A stretch of DNA of 43,143 bases from Thalassotalea sp. 42_200_T64 (GCA_002162925.1 MABC01000081.1:1-43143); one strand, 5' to 3'; shown: positions 18,930 to 28,621, counted from the first letter of the stretch. Program-made: numbers and translations. Notes: generated by a model from the letters alone, not told the origin.

Positions 18930-19598
18930 TTATTGACTTAATTCGCGACTAAAACCGCCTTCATTAAGATCAAGCTGGTTCAGTGAAATTACCGCCTGAG
19001 TACGATTATTGACTTTCAACTTTCTAAATATCGCCGTTGCATGCGCTTTTATCGTCGCTTCAGAAACGTGTAAGTCGTAAGCTATTTGTTTATTTAACAA
19101 ACCTTCGGCGAACATCAGTAAAATTTTATATTGTTGCGGGGTTAAACTGGCTATACGTTCTGCCATTTCGGCTTTACTATCACTTGCATCGGCTGTATTC
19201 AACACTTCCGGCGTCCATAACTGGCCAGACAACACCTGATTAATGGCGGTAAATATGGTATTGACATCGGTCGATTTTGGTACAAAACCAGAAGCACCAT
19301 AACTCATTGCTTTATTAATGGTATCGATATCTTCATAAGCAGACACCACTACCACTGGAATTTGCGGGAAATGTTGACGAACATGAATTAAGGTATTGAA
19401 CCCATGAGCGCCCGGAATGTTTAAATCAAGCAGCAATAAATCCGCGTCAGTTTCTTCTAATAACAGCTGATCGAGCTCTTCTACCGTCTCGGCCTGAAAC
19501 CAATTGGTTGTGGTCATTCTTTGCTTAAGCGTTTCCAATAATGCCTGCCGAAATAACGGGTGATCGTCGGCAATAATCACTTTTTCAGGTAAAAACAT
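18930..19598 (-). CDS. crbR: Response regulator, NarL/LuxR type (CrbR)
   Basis: This 222-residue protein is the DNA-binding partner of CrbS. The receiver domain has the acidic pair Asp11/Asp12 (ADDHP), phospho-acceptor Asp58 (LLLDLNIPG) and the conserved lysine in GFVPKS (about 111). The LuxR-type HTH is at ~150-205 (LTPQQYKILLMFAEGLLNKQIA...VSEATIKAHATAIFRKLKVNNRTQAV). The gene is convergent with crbS. The two proteins are expected to act on acs and the symporter through the TAGAC-N4-GTCTA palindromes; dimeric LuxR-type HTH proteins normally bind short inverted repeats of that kind, but the link here is inferred. Confidence 0.93.
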   Translation of the reverse strand: MFLPEKVIIADDHPLFRQALLETLKQRMTTTNWFQAETVEELDQLLLEETDADLLLLDLNIPGAHGFNTLIHVRQHFPQIPVVVVSAYEDIDTINKAMSYGASGFVPKSTDVNTIFTAINQVLSGQLWTPEVLNTADASDSKAEMAERIASLTPQQYKILLMFAEGLLNKQIAYDLHVSEATIKAHATAIFRKLKVNNRTQAVISLNQLDLNEGGFSRELSQ

Positions 19599-19705
19599 TT
19601 CTATTAATCCATACTATGATGTCCATACTTATCATACGCCATTTGTTAAATGTATGTTATTAGACTTTAGCTTATATTGTGTATTTTTTCTTTGTCGAGA
19701 AAACG

Positions 19706-19725
19706 CCAGTTGCCTCTGCAACTGG
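19706..19725. terminator. Bidirectional terminator-like hairpin
   Basis: The stem is CCAGTTGC / GCAACTGG with a CTCT loop. TTTTT follows on the plus strand, and CG plus TTTT follows on the minus strand. It lies 55 bp past the prolyl oligopeptidase stop, so it probably ends that minus-strand transcript before crbR. The stem core matches that of the nor terminator at 483-508. Confidence 0.7.
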
Positions 19726-19780
19726 TTTTTGCACTTTCAATATCGCAAGTAAACAAGGTTATTGGCTGCTTTAAAAACGC

Positions 19781-21946
19781 TTACTTAGCTAACTCTTTAA
19801 CGCCCATATTATAAAGAGTGAAACCAAAGATATCGGCGTATTGCTCGATAGTTTTAGAAACTGGCGTACCGGCACCGTGACCTGCATTGGTTTCAATGCG
19901 GATCAGCGTTGGTGCATTACCCGCTTGTTTCGCTTGCAGTTCAGCGGCAAACTTAAACGAGTGCGCCGGTACTACGCGATCGTCATGATCGCCCGTAGTC
20001 ACCAGAGTTGCCGGGTAAGCAACACCGGCTTTAACGTTTTGCACTGGAGAATAAGCAAGTAAATACTTAAACATCTCTTCACTTTGTTCTGCCGTACCGT
20101 AATCGTATGCCCAGCCGGCACCCGCAGTAAAGGTGTGGTAGCGCAGCATGTCTAATACGCCAACGGCAGGCAGTGCCACTTTCATCAGATCAGGTCGCTG
20201 AGTCATCACCGCGCCAACCAACAAGCCACCATTTGAACCACCTCGAATGGCTAAGTAGTCGCTTGACGTATATTGTTGGCTAATTAAATACTCGCCAGCA
20301 GCAATAAAGTCATCAAATACGTTTTGTTTTTTTAATTGCGTACCAGCGTTATGCCAATCTTTGCCATACTCGCCACCGCCACGTAAATTGGCCACCGCAT
20401 AAACACCGCCTTGCTCCATCCATACCGCGTTAGCGACAGAAAAACGAGGGGTTAAACTTACGTTAAAGCCACCGTAACCGTATAAGATAGTCGGATTTTT
20501 ACCGTCCAGTTGCAGACCTTTTTTATGGGTAATGATCATCGGGATTTTGGTACCATCTTTCGAGGTATAAAATTCTTGCGTAGACACATAATCGGCGCTG
20601 TTGAATTTAGCTGCCGATGCGGCATAAACTGTCGATTTACCCGAGTTTACATCGAAGCTGTAAATGGTACTCGGCGTTTTGTAGTTGTTAAACGAGTAAT
20701 ATAAAACGCTCTCTTCTGGCTTACCTTCAATGCTACTCACACTACCAATTCCAGGCAGACTGATCTCTCTCACCTGTTTACCATCAAGATCAAATTGCAA
20801 GACCTTAGACGTGGCATCCACCATGTATTCAGCAAAAATGTAGCCACCACCAACCGAAGCCGATAGTACATTCTCAGTTTCAACAATAAAATCCGTCCAA
20901 TTTTCAGGAGCTGGGTTACTAGCGTCCACGGTCACTATTTTTTGATTCGGTGCATTTAAATTCGTCACCAAGAATAGTTTAGTTCCTTGGTTATGCAGTA
21001 AGTAGGTGTCAGAATTGTGGTGATCGAGTACGTTAATCAGTTCACTGTTTGGTACGGTTAAGTCTTTAATAAACAAATCATTACCCGATGTCGATAACGC
21101 ACCAGAGACCATTAAATAGCGACCATCATCCGACACACTACCGGATACATAACGACGTTTTTGCTCTGCTGTACCGCCAAAGACTAACGTATCCTGGCTT
21201 TGCTGCTGGCCTAAGTGATGGTAATACAGTTTGTGTTGATCAGTTTTTGCCGATAACTCACTACCTTCGGGTTTGTCATAGCTTGAATAGTAAAAACCTT
21301 CGTTGTTGAACCAGGAAATGCCAGAAAATTTAACGTCGACTAAGGTGTCTTCAATTTTCTTGCCGGTTGCTACATCAATAACGATAATTTTACGCCAGTC
21401 ACTGCCCCCTTCCGAAATCGAATAAGCCGCGATTGAGCCGTCTTTGGAAAAGCTTAACTGTGCTAGCGAGGTAGTGCCGTCGCTACTGAAAGTATTTGGG
21501 TCTAAAAACACCTCCGCCTGCGCACCATCTTTTTGACGATAAACCACATACTGGTTTTGCAAACCGTCATTTTTGTAAAAATAGCGATAATCGCCTTCGA
21601 CAAAAGGCGCACTGGTTTTTTCATAATTCCACAACTCTTGCAAACGTTGTTTTAACGCCTCACGGTACGGAATTTTATTTAAATAATTGAAGCTAACTTC
21701 ATTCTCGGCTTTCACCCAGGCGGCAGTTTCATCACTACGGTCATCTTCTAGCCAGCGGTATGGGTCGGCAACTTGTTCACCAAAATAGCTATCTACCACA
21801 TCGCCTTGGCGGGTAACTGGATAACTGGTGACTTGACTTGGTTGGCTTGGTTGGCTTGCAGCAACGGTTGATTGTTGTGGTTGAGTGGTGTCATTCCCAC
21901 AAGCGGAAAGTAAGCCTGCTAAACACAAAAGGGTATATTTTCTCAT
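19781..21946 (-). CDS. Prolyl oligopeptidase family serine peptidase (lipoprotein)
   Basis: This S9A prolyl oligopeptidase cleaves short peptides after proline. It has 721 residues. An N-terminal lipoprotein signal [16 protein letters not shown] places the lipid at Cys16, so the enzyme is membrane-anchored in the periplasm rather than cytosolic. An N-terminal segment [13 protein letters not shown] is typical of the family, and a beta-propeller spans ~70-470. The alpha/beta-hydrolase domain has the catalytic Ser571 (RGGSNGG), Asp in [10 protein letters not shown] (~655) and His690 (NAGHGAG). The ATG at 21944-21946 is preferred over a TTG one codon upstream. It is monocistronic, with a hairpin terminator downstream. 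Confidence 0.95.
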   Translation of the reverse strand: MRKYTLLCLAGLLSACGNDTTQPQQSTVAASQPSQPSQVTSYPVTRQGDVVDSYFGEQVADPYRWLEDDRSDETAAWVKAENEVSFNYLNKIPYREALKQRLQELWNYEKTSAPFVEGDYRYFYKNDGLQNQYVVYRQKDGAQAEVFLDPNTFSSDGTTSLAQLSFSKDGSIAAYSISEGGSDWRKIIVIDVATGKKIEDTLVDVKFSGISWFNNEGFYYSSYDKPEGSELSAKTDQHKLYYHHLGQQQSQDTLVFGGTAEQKRRYVSGSVSDDGRYLMVSGALSTSGNDLFIKDLTVPNSELINVLDHHNSDTYLLHNQGTKLFLVTNLNAPNQKIVTVDASNPAPENWTDFIVETENVLSASVGGGYIFAEYMVDATSKVLQFDLDGKQVREISLPGIGSVSSIEGKPEESVLYYSFNNYKTPSTIYSFDVNSGKSTVYAASAAKFNSADYVSTQEFYTSKDGTKIPMIITHKKGLQLDGKNPTILYGYGGFNVSLTPRFSVANAVWMEQGGVYAVANLRGGGEYGKDWHNAGTQLKKQNVFDDFIAAGEYLISQQYTSSDYLAIRGGSNGGLLVGAVMTQRPDLMKVALPAVGVLDMLRYHTFTAGAGWAYDYGTAEQSEEMFKYLLAYSPVQNVKAGVAYPATLVTTGDHDDRVVPAHSFKFAAELQAKQAGNAPTLIRIETNAGHGAGTPVSKTIEQYADIFGFTLYNMGVKELAK

Positions 21947-22324
21947 CAATTTTTCTTCTTTATATTTATTATGAACGGGTCAAGAATAAAGATATGACCC
22001 GGCAATGTCTAGCACCATCCACATTCGCCCTTGTAAACAATTGTTTACGAAATCAATAGTCAACCGTATCACTCAGCACAGCGGGCGGAATAGAGTTGAA
22101 ATTTGTCCCAATAATGGAATAGAGCGCGCATTTAGACCATCCCATTATTGGTACGGAATATCAGAACCGAACAATGCTAGCGTCATGAAATAAACAAAAT
22201 CCACCTATAAAACAACAGTTTGAAATGTTGGCATAAATAATGCCCGTTTATCGATAGTTAACAGTATTTAATTTTTGGTAGTCGTTATGGATATTAACCG
22301 TATGGTTGTGCTAATTGATATAAC
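21947..22324. other. Gene-free stretch with a strong hairpin
   Basis: No plausible gene was found in 378 bp. A perfect 10-bp inverted repeat CCAATAATGG (22108-22117) / CCATTATTGG (22142-22151) encloses 24 nt including GCGCGC. The rest is AT-rich and includes the promoter of the peptidase gene (minus strand). Confidence 0.5.
22108..22151. repeat. Inverted repeat CCAATAATGG ... CCATTATTGG
   Basis: The arms are perfect 10-bp copies separated by 24 nt. There is no T-run on either side, so it is not a classic terminator. It may be a small palindromic element. Confidence 0.6.
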
Positions 22325-23479
22325 TCACCAGAAACTGCCAACCAGAGTAAAAGCCAAGACTAAGGCCACAATGGGTAACTTAAACTGGCGCAGGACAAAG
22401 AAGCCGATTAACACCAATGACATTTCTTCAGCTGAGTTTACCGCACTGGTAAACACCGGATGATAGAGCGCTGATAACAGTAATCCAACAACAGCAGCGT
22501 TTATCCCCCAGACGGCAGCAGCAACCTTGGGTTTTTGCGCCAGTGTTTGCCATGCTCCTTGCAAACCCAGTACCAGTAAGAACCCGGGCAAAAATATGGC
22601 GATGGTGGCTAACAAGGCTGCGCTCAAACTGTGTTCAACTAGCATGTCGGCGCCTAAAAATGCCGCCACCGAAAACATCGGCCCTGGTACCGCCTGGGCT
22701 GCAGCATAACCCATTAAAAATCTATCGGTGCTGACACTGTCAGTTAGAGTTTCTTGCAATAACGGCAGTACCACATGGCCGCCACCAAAAACTAAGCTGC
22801 CAGAGGTATAAAAGCCATTGGTTAATTCGAGCCATTGCGATTGGCCAGCAACCAAAGGTAAACCAAGAAATAACAGGGCAAACAGCAGTAATGGCAGCCA
22901 CTTAACTTTTACCTGGCTCGGGGTTGTTTCAGTATTTACTGTGCCAAACAAAATACCTATCACTGCGCCAACAACCAATACCATCATCTGCGTATATAAA
23001 CTTGGCATCAACAACAGTAATGCTGCACTAAAAATGCAAATACTTTTCGCCAAACGGTTAGTACAAAAACTATTAAACATTGATAACGTGGCATCCGCCA
23101 CTACCACTACCGCAAGCAATTTTAAACCATGTATTACATTATTGAGCAGGTCTGAATCATGGCTCACAGACTGACTGGCGAGCAGGTATAACAGCATAAA
23201 TGAGGGCAGAGTAAAACCAATAAACGCCGCAAACCCGCCAAACAGGCCGGCGCGTTGTAAACCTATGGCAAACCCTATTTGACTGGAACCGGGACCGGGC
23301 AAAAACTGGCTTAATGAGATCAGCCGGGCATAACTGCTATCGTCTAACCAGTGCAGTTGTTGCACGAAGGTTTTTTGAAAATAACCTATGTGGGCAGCAG
23401 GGCCGCCAAAGCTCATCAAGCCGAGCAGTAAAAATTGCCAAAAAACTTCTAAAACATTTTTCAAAAGGCAAAACCCCAA
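22325..23479 (-). CDS. chrA: Chromate transporter (ChrA/CHR family)
   Basis: This 384-residue CHR-family membrane protein has two homologous halves and about 10-12 membrane helices. Family signatures are present in both halves: FGGPAAHIGYFQKTFV and SQFLPGPGSSQIGFAIG in the first, FGGGHVVLPLLQE and AQAVPGPMFSVAAFLG in the second. Two-domain ChrA proteins of this length export or exchange chromate and sulfate; the true substrate here is not proven. There is no ATG at the start. The reading frame begins at a TTG at 23479, and a second TTG at about 23464 (giving MKNVLEVFWQF) is equally likely. The gene is isolated, and no regulator gene chrB is next to it. Confidence 0.9.
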   Translation of the reverse strand: MGFCLLKNVLEVFWQFLLLGLMSFGGPAAHIGYFQKTFVQQLHWLDDSSYARLISLSQFLPGPGSSQIGFAIGLQRAGLFGGFAAFIGFTLPSFMLLYLLASQSVSHDSDLLNNVIHGLKLLAVVVVADATLSMFNSFCTNRLAKSICIFSAALLLLMPSLYTQMMVLVVGAVIGILFGTVNTETTPSQVKVKWLPLLLFALLFLGLPLVAGQSQWLELTNGFYTSGSLVFGGGHVVLPLLQETLTDSVSTDRFLMGYAAAQAVPGPMFSVAAFLGADMLVEHSLSAALLATIAIFLPGFLLVLGLQGAWQTLAQKPKVAAAVWGINAAVVGLLLSALYHPVFTSAVNSAEEMSLVLIGFFVLRQFKLPIVALVLAFTLVGSFW

Positions 23480-23592
23480 ACAAAGTATTTAATCAACGTG
23501 CTATTAATCTAAATCTTTATGCTAGCCTTTCACTATTACGGTTCGATGACAATCGCAGGCTTTGATAAGATTTAGTTCGAGATATTACAATC

Positions 23593-24207
23593 CTAGACAC
23601 CCATACCGATATTTTTTTGTTGCATATAATTAAGCAGTTGTTGTGCGTCTAACGAGGTTGATGCACTCAATCCGGCCACAACGCCTTGCTGATCTTCTAT
23701 TTTGCGATGCTGCCCAAGCTTGTCTTGCCCTTGTATCTTGGTTAACACTATCTTAAAACCAACAATGGCTTTGGCCAATTTGCTTTTGTATTGTTCGGGC
23801 ATGATATTGTCTTGTTGCAATAACTCTGGTTCATATTTTTTGATGGTCGCCTCGAGTATTTTCAGCGTTTTCTCATCACTGGTTAGCTCGACCGTACCTA
23901 CAGCATGCACGGCACCGTAGTTCCAGGTGGGTACTGCTGGTGTTGCGGCATACCAGGTTGGTGAAATATATGAGTGTGGTCCAGAGAATATCGCCAACAC
24001 TGGTTCGCCACTGATGGTTTTAGCATGCGCATTAGAGCGCGCTAAATGACCGTACAATACGCCCATTTCACCCTCGTCGCTTGCTATTAGCAAGGGCACA
24101 TGGCTGGCATTAAAGTTTGCAGACACTAATACTGCAAATCCATTTTGACTGATAAACTGCTGTAAATCAGCGATACTGCCCATATTCCATTTATCTGCTA
24201 CATGCAT
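23593..24207 (-). CDS. FMN-binding negative regulator family protein (PaiB-like)
   Basis: This 204-residue protein has the split-barrel flavin-reductase-like fold of the PaiB family. Family patterns are ADLQQFISQNGFAVLVSANFNASHVPLLI near the start, GHLARSNAHAKTI, and PVLAIFSGPHSYISPTWYAATPAVPTWNYGAVHAVG, which includes the conserved PxWNY and H residues. The C-terminal half holds KAIVGFKIVLTKIQGQDKLGQHR. PaiB of Bacillus represses sporulation and protease genes, but the role in proteobacteria is unclear. It is followed on the same strand, 53 bp away, by the acetyltransferase gene that ends upstream of it, a pairing reminiscent of paiA/paiB. Confidence 0.88.
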   Translation of the reverse strand: MHVADKWNMGSIADLQQFISQNGFAVLVSANFNASHVPLLIASDEGEMGVLYGHLARSNAHAKTISGEPVLAIFSGPHSYISPTWYAATPAVPTWNYGAVHAVGTVELTSDEKTLKILEATIKKYEPELLQQDNIMPEQYKSKLAKAIVGFKIVLTKIQGQDKLGQHRKIEDQQGVVAGLSASTSLDAQQLLNYMQQKNIGMGV

Positions 24208-24260
24208 AATATTAATCGCCTACCGAGTTAGTTATTCATTTTATTGTTGTGTTGCTGTGT

Positions 24261-24716
24261 CTACAGAGATTTACTCATAAAGGTACTGTAAGGATCATCC
24301 TGGTAATTAGCAAATGGCGGACAAACTTGGAAGCCAAACTTTAAATACAGGCGCTGTGCTGGCAGAAAAGCCGGCTGAGTGCCAGTTTCCAGGCTCACTT
24401 TACGGTACCCCCGTTTTTTTGCCTCTAATAAAATATGGCGCAACATATTTTCGGCAACACCTTTACGCAAGTGCCCCTTGGCGGTACGCATCGATTTTAT
24501 CTCAGCGTGATCTATATCCAGCTCTTGCAAAGCGCCACAACCGGCTAAGTCCGCATTGCTCCACATACTCCAAAAGCTAATGTTTTCGGCTTGTAACGCG
24601 GTTAAATCGAGTGCGTGCACACTCTCTGCTGGAGAATGTTGCAGCATGTCTTGATGATGTTCCGTTAGTAAAGTAATCACTGCGTCAGTGGTTAAGCCAC
24701 CTTGTTTAATTTGCAT
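24261..24716 (-). CDS. GNAT-family N-acetyltransferase
   Basis: This 151-residue protein has the GNAT fold. The acetyl-CoA motif A is KSMRTAKGHLRKGVAENMLRHILLEAKKRGY (Q/RxxGxA variant with RKGVAE), followed by VSLETGTQPAFLPAQRLYLKFGF (motif B). It resembles the YitI/ElaA-like group that ends in GFQVCPPFANYQDDPYS. GGGAGAGCA precedes the ATG. It lies upstream of the PaiB-like gene in the same direction, so both may be co-transcribed. The substrate is unknown. Confidence 0.88.
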   Translation of the reverse strand: MQIKQGGLTTDAVITLLTEHHQDMLQHSPAESVHALDLTALQAENISFWSMWSNADLAGCGALQELDIDHAEIKSMRTAKGHLRKGVAENMLRHILLEAKKRGYRKVSLETGTQPAFLPAQRLYLKFGFQVCPPFANYQDDPYSTFMSKSL

Positions 24717-24774
24717 CTATTGCTCTCCCAAAGCCGTATAAGGATCATTGCTGGTTCAGTTGATATGCCTGACG

Positions 24775-26007
24775 TTAACAATCGTTGGCATTTTTCGCCG
24801 CGATCCATTGTGACATGTATTTTGTGCTCGCCAGCGAATGATGCTTTAGCATAGCCCCGGTAAAGTTGTTTAATCTATGCTGCGCTAATTGTTGTTGCGT
24901 CTCGGTTATTTTCACGAGTAACTGTTGTCCAAGCTGCACACTGTCATATCGGGCATTTAGCAAGGCGCTTCCTTGTTGCTGAGCTGCACACCACTGTTGT
25001 TCATTGTTATACAAATCAACCGCCGCTTGCGCAAACTCTGCCATTTCGTCACGAATAATGCCAGGCCAGGGTTCGTGCTGATGCATGCCTTCACTACCCA
25101 TAGATGTTGTAACATTAGGGGTTTGCATGATCATCGCATCGAGTAACTTGCCTTTTATGCCCGCGCCAAAGCGAATCGGTGCCAAACAAATGCGCGCTTG
25201 CTCCATTACCGTAAACGCACTTTCAGCCCAGCCTTTTATGATAAATCCGGTTTTTGGATTGTTTAATGCCATCGCTTTCGGTGGTGGATACGAGCCATAA
25301 ATATGCAATTCAGCCTTTGGCAGTTGCTTACGAATAAGTGGCCAAATTTGCTGTAAATACAGTACTACATCCCAATTGGGCGCATGCCGAAAATTACCTA
25401 TGGTCATAAAATGTTGGCGCTCGGCAAAGCTCAGCGTTTCGCTAGGGCACTCCGCCAGATTGACCATAAAGGGCAAGTGATGCAGCAATTTGGGATCTAC
25501 CTGGTACGTGTCGATTAAAAGCTGCATTTCAAATGTTGAAATGATCAACGAGATATCGCAACGTAGAATGGCCGCAATTTCACGTTTTGCCAAGTCGCTG
25601 GCAAGATCGGTTTGAGTGAGTTCTCGCCCCGCTTTATGAGCTTGATGACGAGCATTACGTAAACATTGCAGATCTTCGGTGTCTAATATTTTAAGCGCTT
25701 GCGGGCAGTGCTTTTCTACGCGCCAGCCAAACTGCTCTTCCATTATAAAGCGATCGAACATCACCATATCTGGCATAAATTGACTGACATACTGATCAAA
25801 GCTATCACAGTTAAGAGCAATACTTTGGCTAGTAATGCCTTCACTGGCCAAATCGATCATGTGCTCTGTCGGTTGCGCCGGAGTGGCAAATTCCACTTGC
25901 CAGTTTTGCTGTTTAAACAAACGCAAAATCGACATCATATGGCTGCCTGCAGCAGAAGAATTTGGCTCAGGCCAAACATAACCGATCACTAATACTTTTT
26001 TCATCAT
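24775..26007 (-). CDS. Glycosyltransferase, GT-B fold (group 1-like)
   Basis: This 410-residue protein starts with MMKKVLVIGYVWPEPNSSAAG, typical of N-terminal GT4-like domains. In the second half, MTIGNFRHAPNWDVVLYLQQIWPLI and the region with FGAGIKGKLLDAMIMQTPNVTTSMGSEGM match the nucleotide-sugar-binding part of GT-B enzymes (glutamate/acidic and GxK...EAM-like pattern). It has no membrane segment. It stands alone, without a surrounding polysaccharide locus, so the acceptor cannot be named. A second in-frame ATG one codon later cannot be excluded as start. Confidence 0.8.
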   Translation of the reverse strand: MMKKVLVIGYVWPEPNSSAAGSHMMSILRLFKQQNWQVEFATPAQPTEHMIDLASEGITSQSIALNCDSFDQYVSQFMPDMVMFDRFIMEEQFGWRVEKHCPQALKILDTEDLQCLRNARHQAHKAGRELTQTDLASDLAKREIAAILRCDISLIISTFEMQLLIDTYQVDPKLLHHLPFMVNLAECPSETLSFAERQHFMTIGNFRHAPNWDVVLYLQQIWPLIRKQLPKAELHIYGSYPPPKAMALNNPKTGFIIKGWAESAFTVMEQARICLAPIRFGAGIKGKLLDAMIMQTPNVTTSMGSEGMHQHEPWPGIIRDEMAEFAQAAVDLYNNEQQWCAAQQQGSALLNARYDSVQLGQQLLVKITETQQQLAQHRLNNFTGAMLKHHSLASTKYMSQWIAAKNANDC

Positions 26008-26118
26008 TTACTATGATACCAATTAAGGTTGAGCTATCGCCCATTCACTCTTTTAATTTGCGCCATTTTACCTAATTAGGGTCATTGATAACATGTTATT
26101 TCTGCATTTCGATACGAG

Positions 26119-26162
26119 AATAGTGAATAGTGAATAGTGAATAGTAAATAGTAAATAGTAAA
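26119..26162. repeat. Tandem heptamer repeat, AATAGTG/AATAGTA
   Basis: Six consecutive heptamers are present, three AATAGTG followed by three AATAGTA. They lie in the 273-bp gap between the glycosyltransferase and the cupin gene, which holds no gene. This is the second heptamer array of the window. Confidence 0.9.
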
Positions 26163-26280
26163 ATTTTTGTCCTGATCACCCGCAATAAGTACCGTTAATT
26201 CGCTTTATCATACCTACCTCTCCGTCATGTTAAAATTCATCTTCAGCCGTTAATTCCAGATTTAACAACAGGGATAGGGA

Positions 26281-26643
26281 TCACACCCAAACATCGTTTT
26301 CTGCAGTTAAGGCAGAACCACTATCGCCGGTATTCACCACCCCTTTAGGCACTACTATCATGATCTTACATTCACTTTTGGCCACAGGTTTATGTTCCAC
26401 CCCTTTCGGGATCACATACATCTCTCCTGAATTTAAAGTGACATTGCCATCTCTAAATTCAATGCTAAGAACCCCTTCAATAACAATGAATACTTCATCG
26501 GTAACGGGATGGTCATGCCAAACAAATTCGCCCTCAACCTTTACCAGTTTGAATTGATAATCGTTCATTTCTGCAATCACTCGTGGTGACCAATGATCAT
26601 CAAACTTGTGAAATTTTTCTTTAAAATTTATGACTTTCGACAT
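26281..26643 (-). CDS. Cupin-domain protein
   Basis: This 120-residue single-domain cupin (RmlC-like barrel) has motif 1 WHDHPVTDEVFIVIEGVLSIEF (WHxHxxxxExxxVxxG, metal-binding His/His/Glu). Motif 2 is GEMYVIPKGVEHKPVA (Gx5PxGxxH). It starts 3 bp after the stop of an XRE-type regulator, so the two genes are one operon. Small cupins of this kind often bind a ligand or metal without known activity. Confidence 0.87.
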   Translation of the reverse strand: MSKVINFKEKFHKFDDHWSPRVIAEMNDYQFKLVKVEGEFVWHDHPVTDEVFIVIEGVLSIEFRDGNVTLNSGEMYVIPKGVEHKPVAKSECKIMIVVPKGVVNTGDSGSALTAENDVWV

Positions 26644-26646
26644 TGT

Positions 26647-26880
26647 TTATTCCTTAATAATCGATACTGATTGAAAATGTTTATCATCGGTAGCTGACAA
26701 TTCAGCCGGAGATAGCTCAAACGCCGTAGCCAACGCCATTTTACTGTCTAAAGAACAAGTGCCATCTTTTTCAATTCGTTGAATGGTCCTTTCACTCAAG
26801 CTGGCAATGGCAGCCAATTTTTCTTGTGACCAACCGCGTTCTTTGCGTAACTGAATTATTTTTGTGTTAGAAATTGTCAT
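26647..26880 (-). CDS. XRE-family helix-turn-helix regulator
   Basis: This 77-residue protein is almost entirely one HTH_3 domain (IIQLRKERGWSQEKLAAIASLSERTIQRIEKDGTCSLDSKMALATAF). The recognition helix is near ERTIQRIE. It is operon partner of the downstream cupin protein; together they resemble the two halves of XRE-cupin regulators encoded separately. It probably controls its own operon, although no operator was identified. Confidence 0.87.
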   Translation of the reverse strand: MTISNTKIIQLRKERGWSQEKLAAIASLSERTIQRIEKDGTCSLDSKMALATAFELSPAELSATDDKHFQSVSIIKE

Positions 26881-26994
26881 AACTGTAATCCCATATTAAA
26901 AAAGACAGGAAGTTCATCTCGTTAAACAGCAATAAAAACCACGACACAATGCTGACAATATCCCGACGATGAGCGGACATTGAAGAGAGAAGTA

Positions 26995-27432
26995 CTAAAA
27001 CTTGTTCGCAGAATATTTAAGGCGCAATAAAGGCTGTCCGGTCGGTTCATGCATTTTTTCGTCTAAAGCAACAAAGCCATATTGTGAATAAAATTTACGA
27101 CCAATGACGTTTTCTTTAAACACTTCAACCTCTAAATCGCCATGAAGTGTCTTCGCCTTATCCATAAGCGCTTTTCCAACACCCTGTCCATGATATTCAG
27201 GCAGCAGAAAGATAGCTCCAACCTCATTGCCCATTAATGCAATAAAGCCTCTAACCTTGCCGTCAATCTCAACCACCCAAGTGTCCGTATTGGGAAGATA
27301 TATTTCCGCAATATTTATCTTCTCCTGGGCTAAGAACTCTTCTGTCATAAAGGGGTGAGCCAATCGAGTAGAGCTTTCCCATGAGGCAAGAACCGCGTTT
27401 AAATCAGTATGTTGATATTGTCGTATTTGCAT
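26995..27432 (-). CDS. GNAT-family N-acetyltransferase
   Basis: This 145-residue protein has the GNAT core: VVEIDGKVRGFIALMGNEVGAIFLLPEYHGQGVGKALMDKAKT (QGVGKALM is the acetyl-CoA loop), then VFKENVIGRKFYSQYGFVALDEKMHEPTGQPLLRLKYS. This pattern resembles the YjaB/PhnO-like acetyltransferases. It is a single gene; the substrate is unknown. Confidence 0.88.
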   Translation of the reverse strand: MQIRQYQHTDLNAVLASWESSTRLAHPFMTEEFLAQEKINIAEIYLPNTDTWVVEIDGKVRGFIALMGNEVGAIFLLPEYHGQGVGKALMDKAKTLHGDLEVEVFKENVIGRKFYSQYGFVALDEKMHEPTGQPLLRLKYSANKF

Positions 27433-27467
27433 CCATTTGCATCCTTTATAACTCTTTTATAATCACC

Positions 27468-27746
27468 TTAACTGCACTTTATTAACTTTTCACTGATGTG
27501 ATATACATTATTTACCAACACATAAGTACCTGAAATTATGGCCGAGGTCGGCACTGTAATGATGGCAAGCATCTCATCATTCCATTCATAGAAACTGGTA
27601 TCACCCTCGGTTAAATTGACTAATTTCAGCACCTTTTTATCTGTTGATAATGCACATTGGTATTCTTGGCTTTGATCCGTTTCAGGAACAACAAGACAAC
27701 CGCTAAGATAAAATATGGGTGCGAACAACAGGGCTTTTTTTAACAT
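27468..27746 (-). CDS. Small putative lipoprotein
   Basis: This 92-residue protein begins MLKKALLFAPIFYLSGC, which contains a signal peptide with lipobox LSGC (lipidated Cys17). The mature part is about 75 residues with one further cysteine pair candidate (C31, C91). The family is not recognised. It lies 35 bp upstream of an acetyltransferase gene on the same strand. Confidence 0.7.
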   Translation of the reverse strand: MLKKALLFAPIFYLSGCLVVPETDQSQEYQCALSTDKKVLKLVNLTEGDTSFYEWNDEMLAIITVPTSAIISGTYVLVNNVYHISEKLIKCS

Positions 27747-27814
27747 GAATTTTCCTTTTCTATTAGGGTGTTATAGCGGCATCGGGGTAACCGTAAAATG
27801 CAAGCAACACTAGT

Positions 27815-28591
27815 TTATAAGCTTTCAGGTTTCTTAAAACGGATCGCAAATCTATCTTGCAAGCCTTTAAAATCGCCCCAAGGCTTCGTATGCTGGTCTG
27901 CTTTATTTCTGAGTACATCACTAGTCTGGTCAATGACAAAACCAGCTTTCACAAATACATCTTTGACAAAATTTTCACCGATTCGATGAAGCGTGCCAAT
28001 TTGAGTAAGCCCTTCGTCAGGCTTTGCCGCATTGTCGAGGATGATTAATCGTCCTCCGGGTTTAAGTGATGAGTAGAGAGTCGTTAATAATTGTTCGCTC
28101 ATTTCAGAGTTAAGATAAATGTCATGTAGCACAAAGAAAATAATGATTGCATCTAAATCATTTGGGCCGACATTATTTTCCTCAAGTACGGTGATGTGCT
28201 CGCTCAGTGAATGCTCACGCAGCGGTATCACATTCGGTAATCGATTATCTTTTAACCGTTCTTTATTATAAAGAAAGTGAGCATACACCTTGCCCGTATC
28301 ACCAACTAATAAGGATACCAGCTCTGTGGTATAACCACCGCCAGCCCCCAATTCTAAAACTGCATCGCCCGTTTTTATTTGAGTGAATGGTAAAATATCA
28401 GCGGGTTTTCGTTTTGTGTCGAGCTCTATGTCTTTGCTTAATCTTTTTTCGTGTTGCACCGCTTTAGTGTAAATATTTGCCGCTTGGCTTTCAAAAGCAA
28501 AAGCATATTGCCAAACCACCATAGCAAGCAGTAATGTGCTGCCCGCAACTATTCTTCTAAAAAACCAAGATGAACGTTTTTCGAATACCAT
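27815..28591 (-). CDS. Predicted exported SAM-dependent methyltransferase
   Basis: This 258-residue protein has an N-terminal hydrophobic segment (about 14-30, VAGSTLLLAMVVWQYAFAF) and ends in a class I methyltransferase fold. Motif I is VLELGAGGGYTTELVS (about 72-87), the post-I acidic region is AIIIFFVLHDIYLN, and the GGRLIILDNAAKP motif follows. It resembles the COG4798 group of methyltransferases with a signal sequence. The substrate is unknown. Confidence 0.85.
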   Translation of the reverse strand: MVFEKRSSWFFRRIVAGSTLLLAMVVWQYAFAFESQAANIYTKAVQHEKRLSKDIELDTKRKPADILPFTQIKTGDAVLELGAGGGYTTELVSLLVGDTGKVYAHFLYNKERLKDNRLPNVIPLREHSLSEHITVLEENNVGPNDLDAIIIFFVLHDIYLNSEMSEQLLTTLYSSLKPGGRLIILDNAAKPDEGLTQIGTLHRIGENFVKDVFVKAGFVIDQTSDVLRNKADQHTKPWGDFKGLQDRFAIRFKKPESL

Positions 28592-28621
28592 TTAATTTTA
28601 TCCTTACTCTTTTAAGTTGAA

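Noticed and set aside
22261..22463. Small plus-strand gene (MDINRMVVLIDITHQ...)
   Set aside because: Most of it is antisense to the 3' end of the chromate transporter gene and it has no family match.
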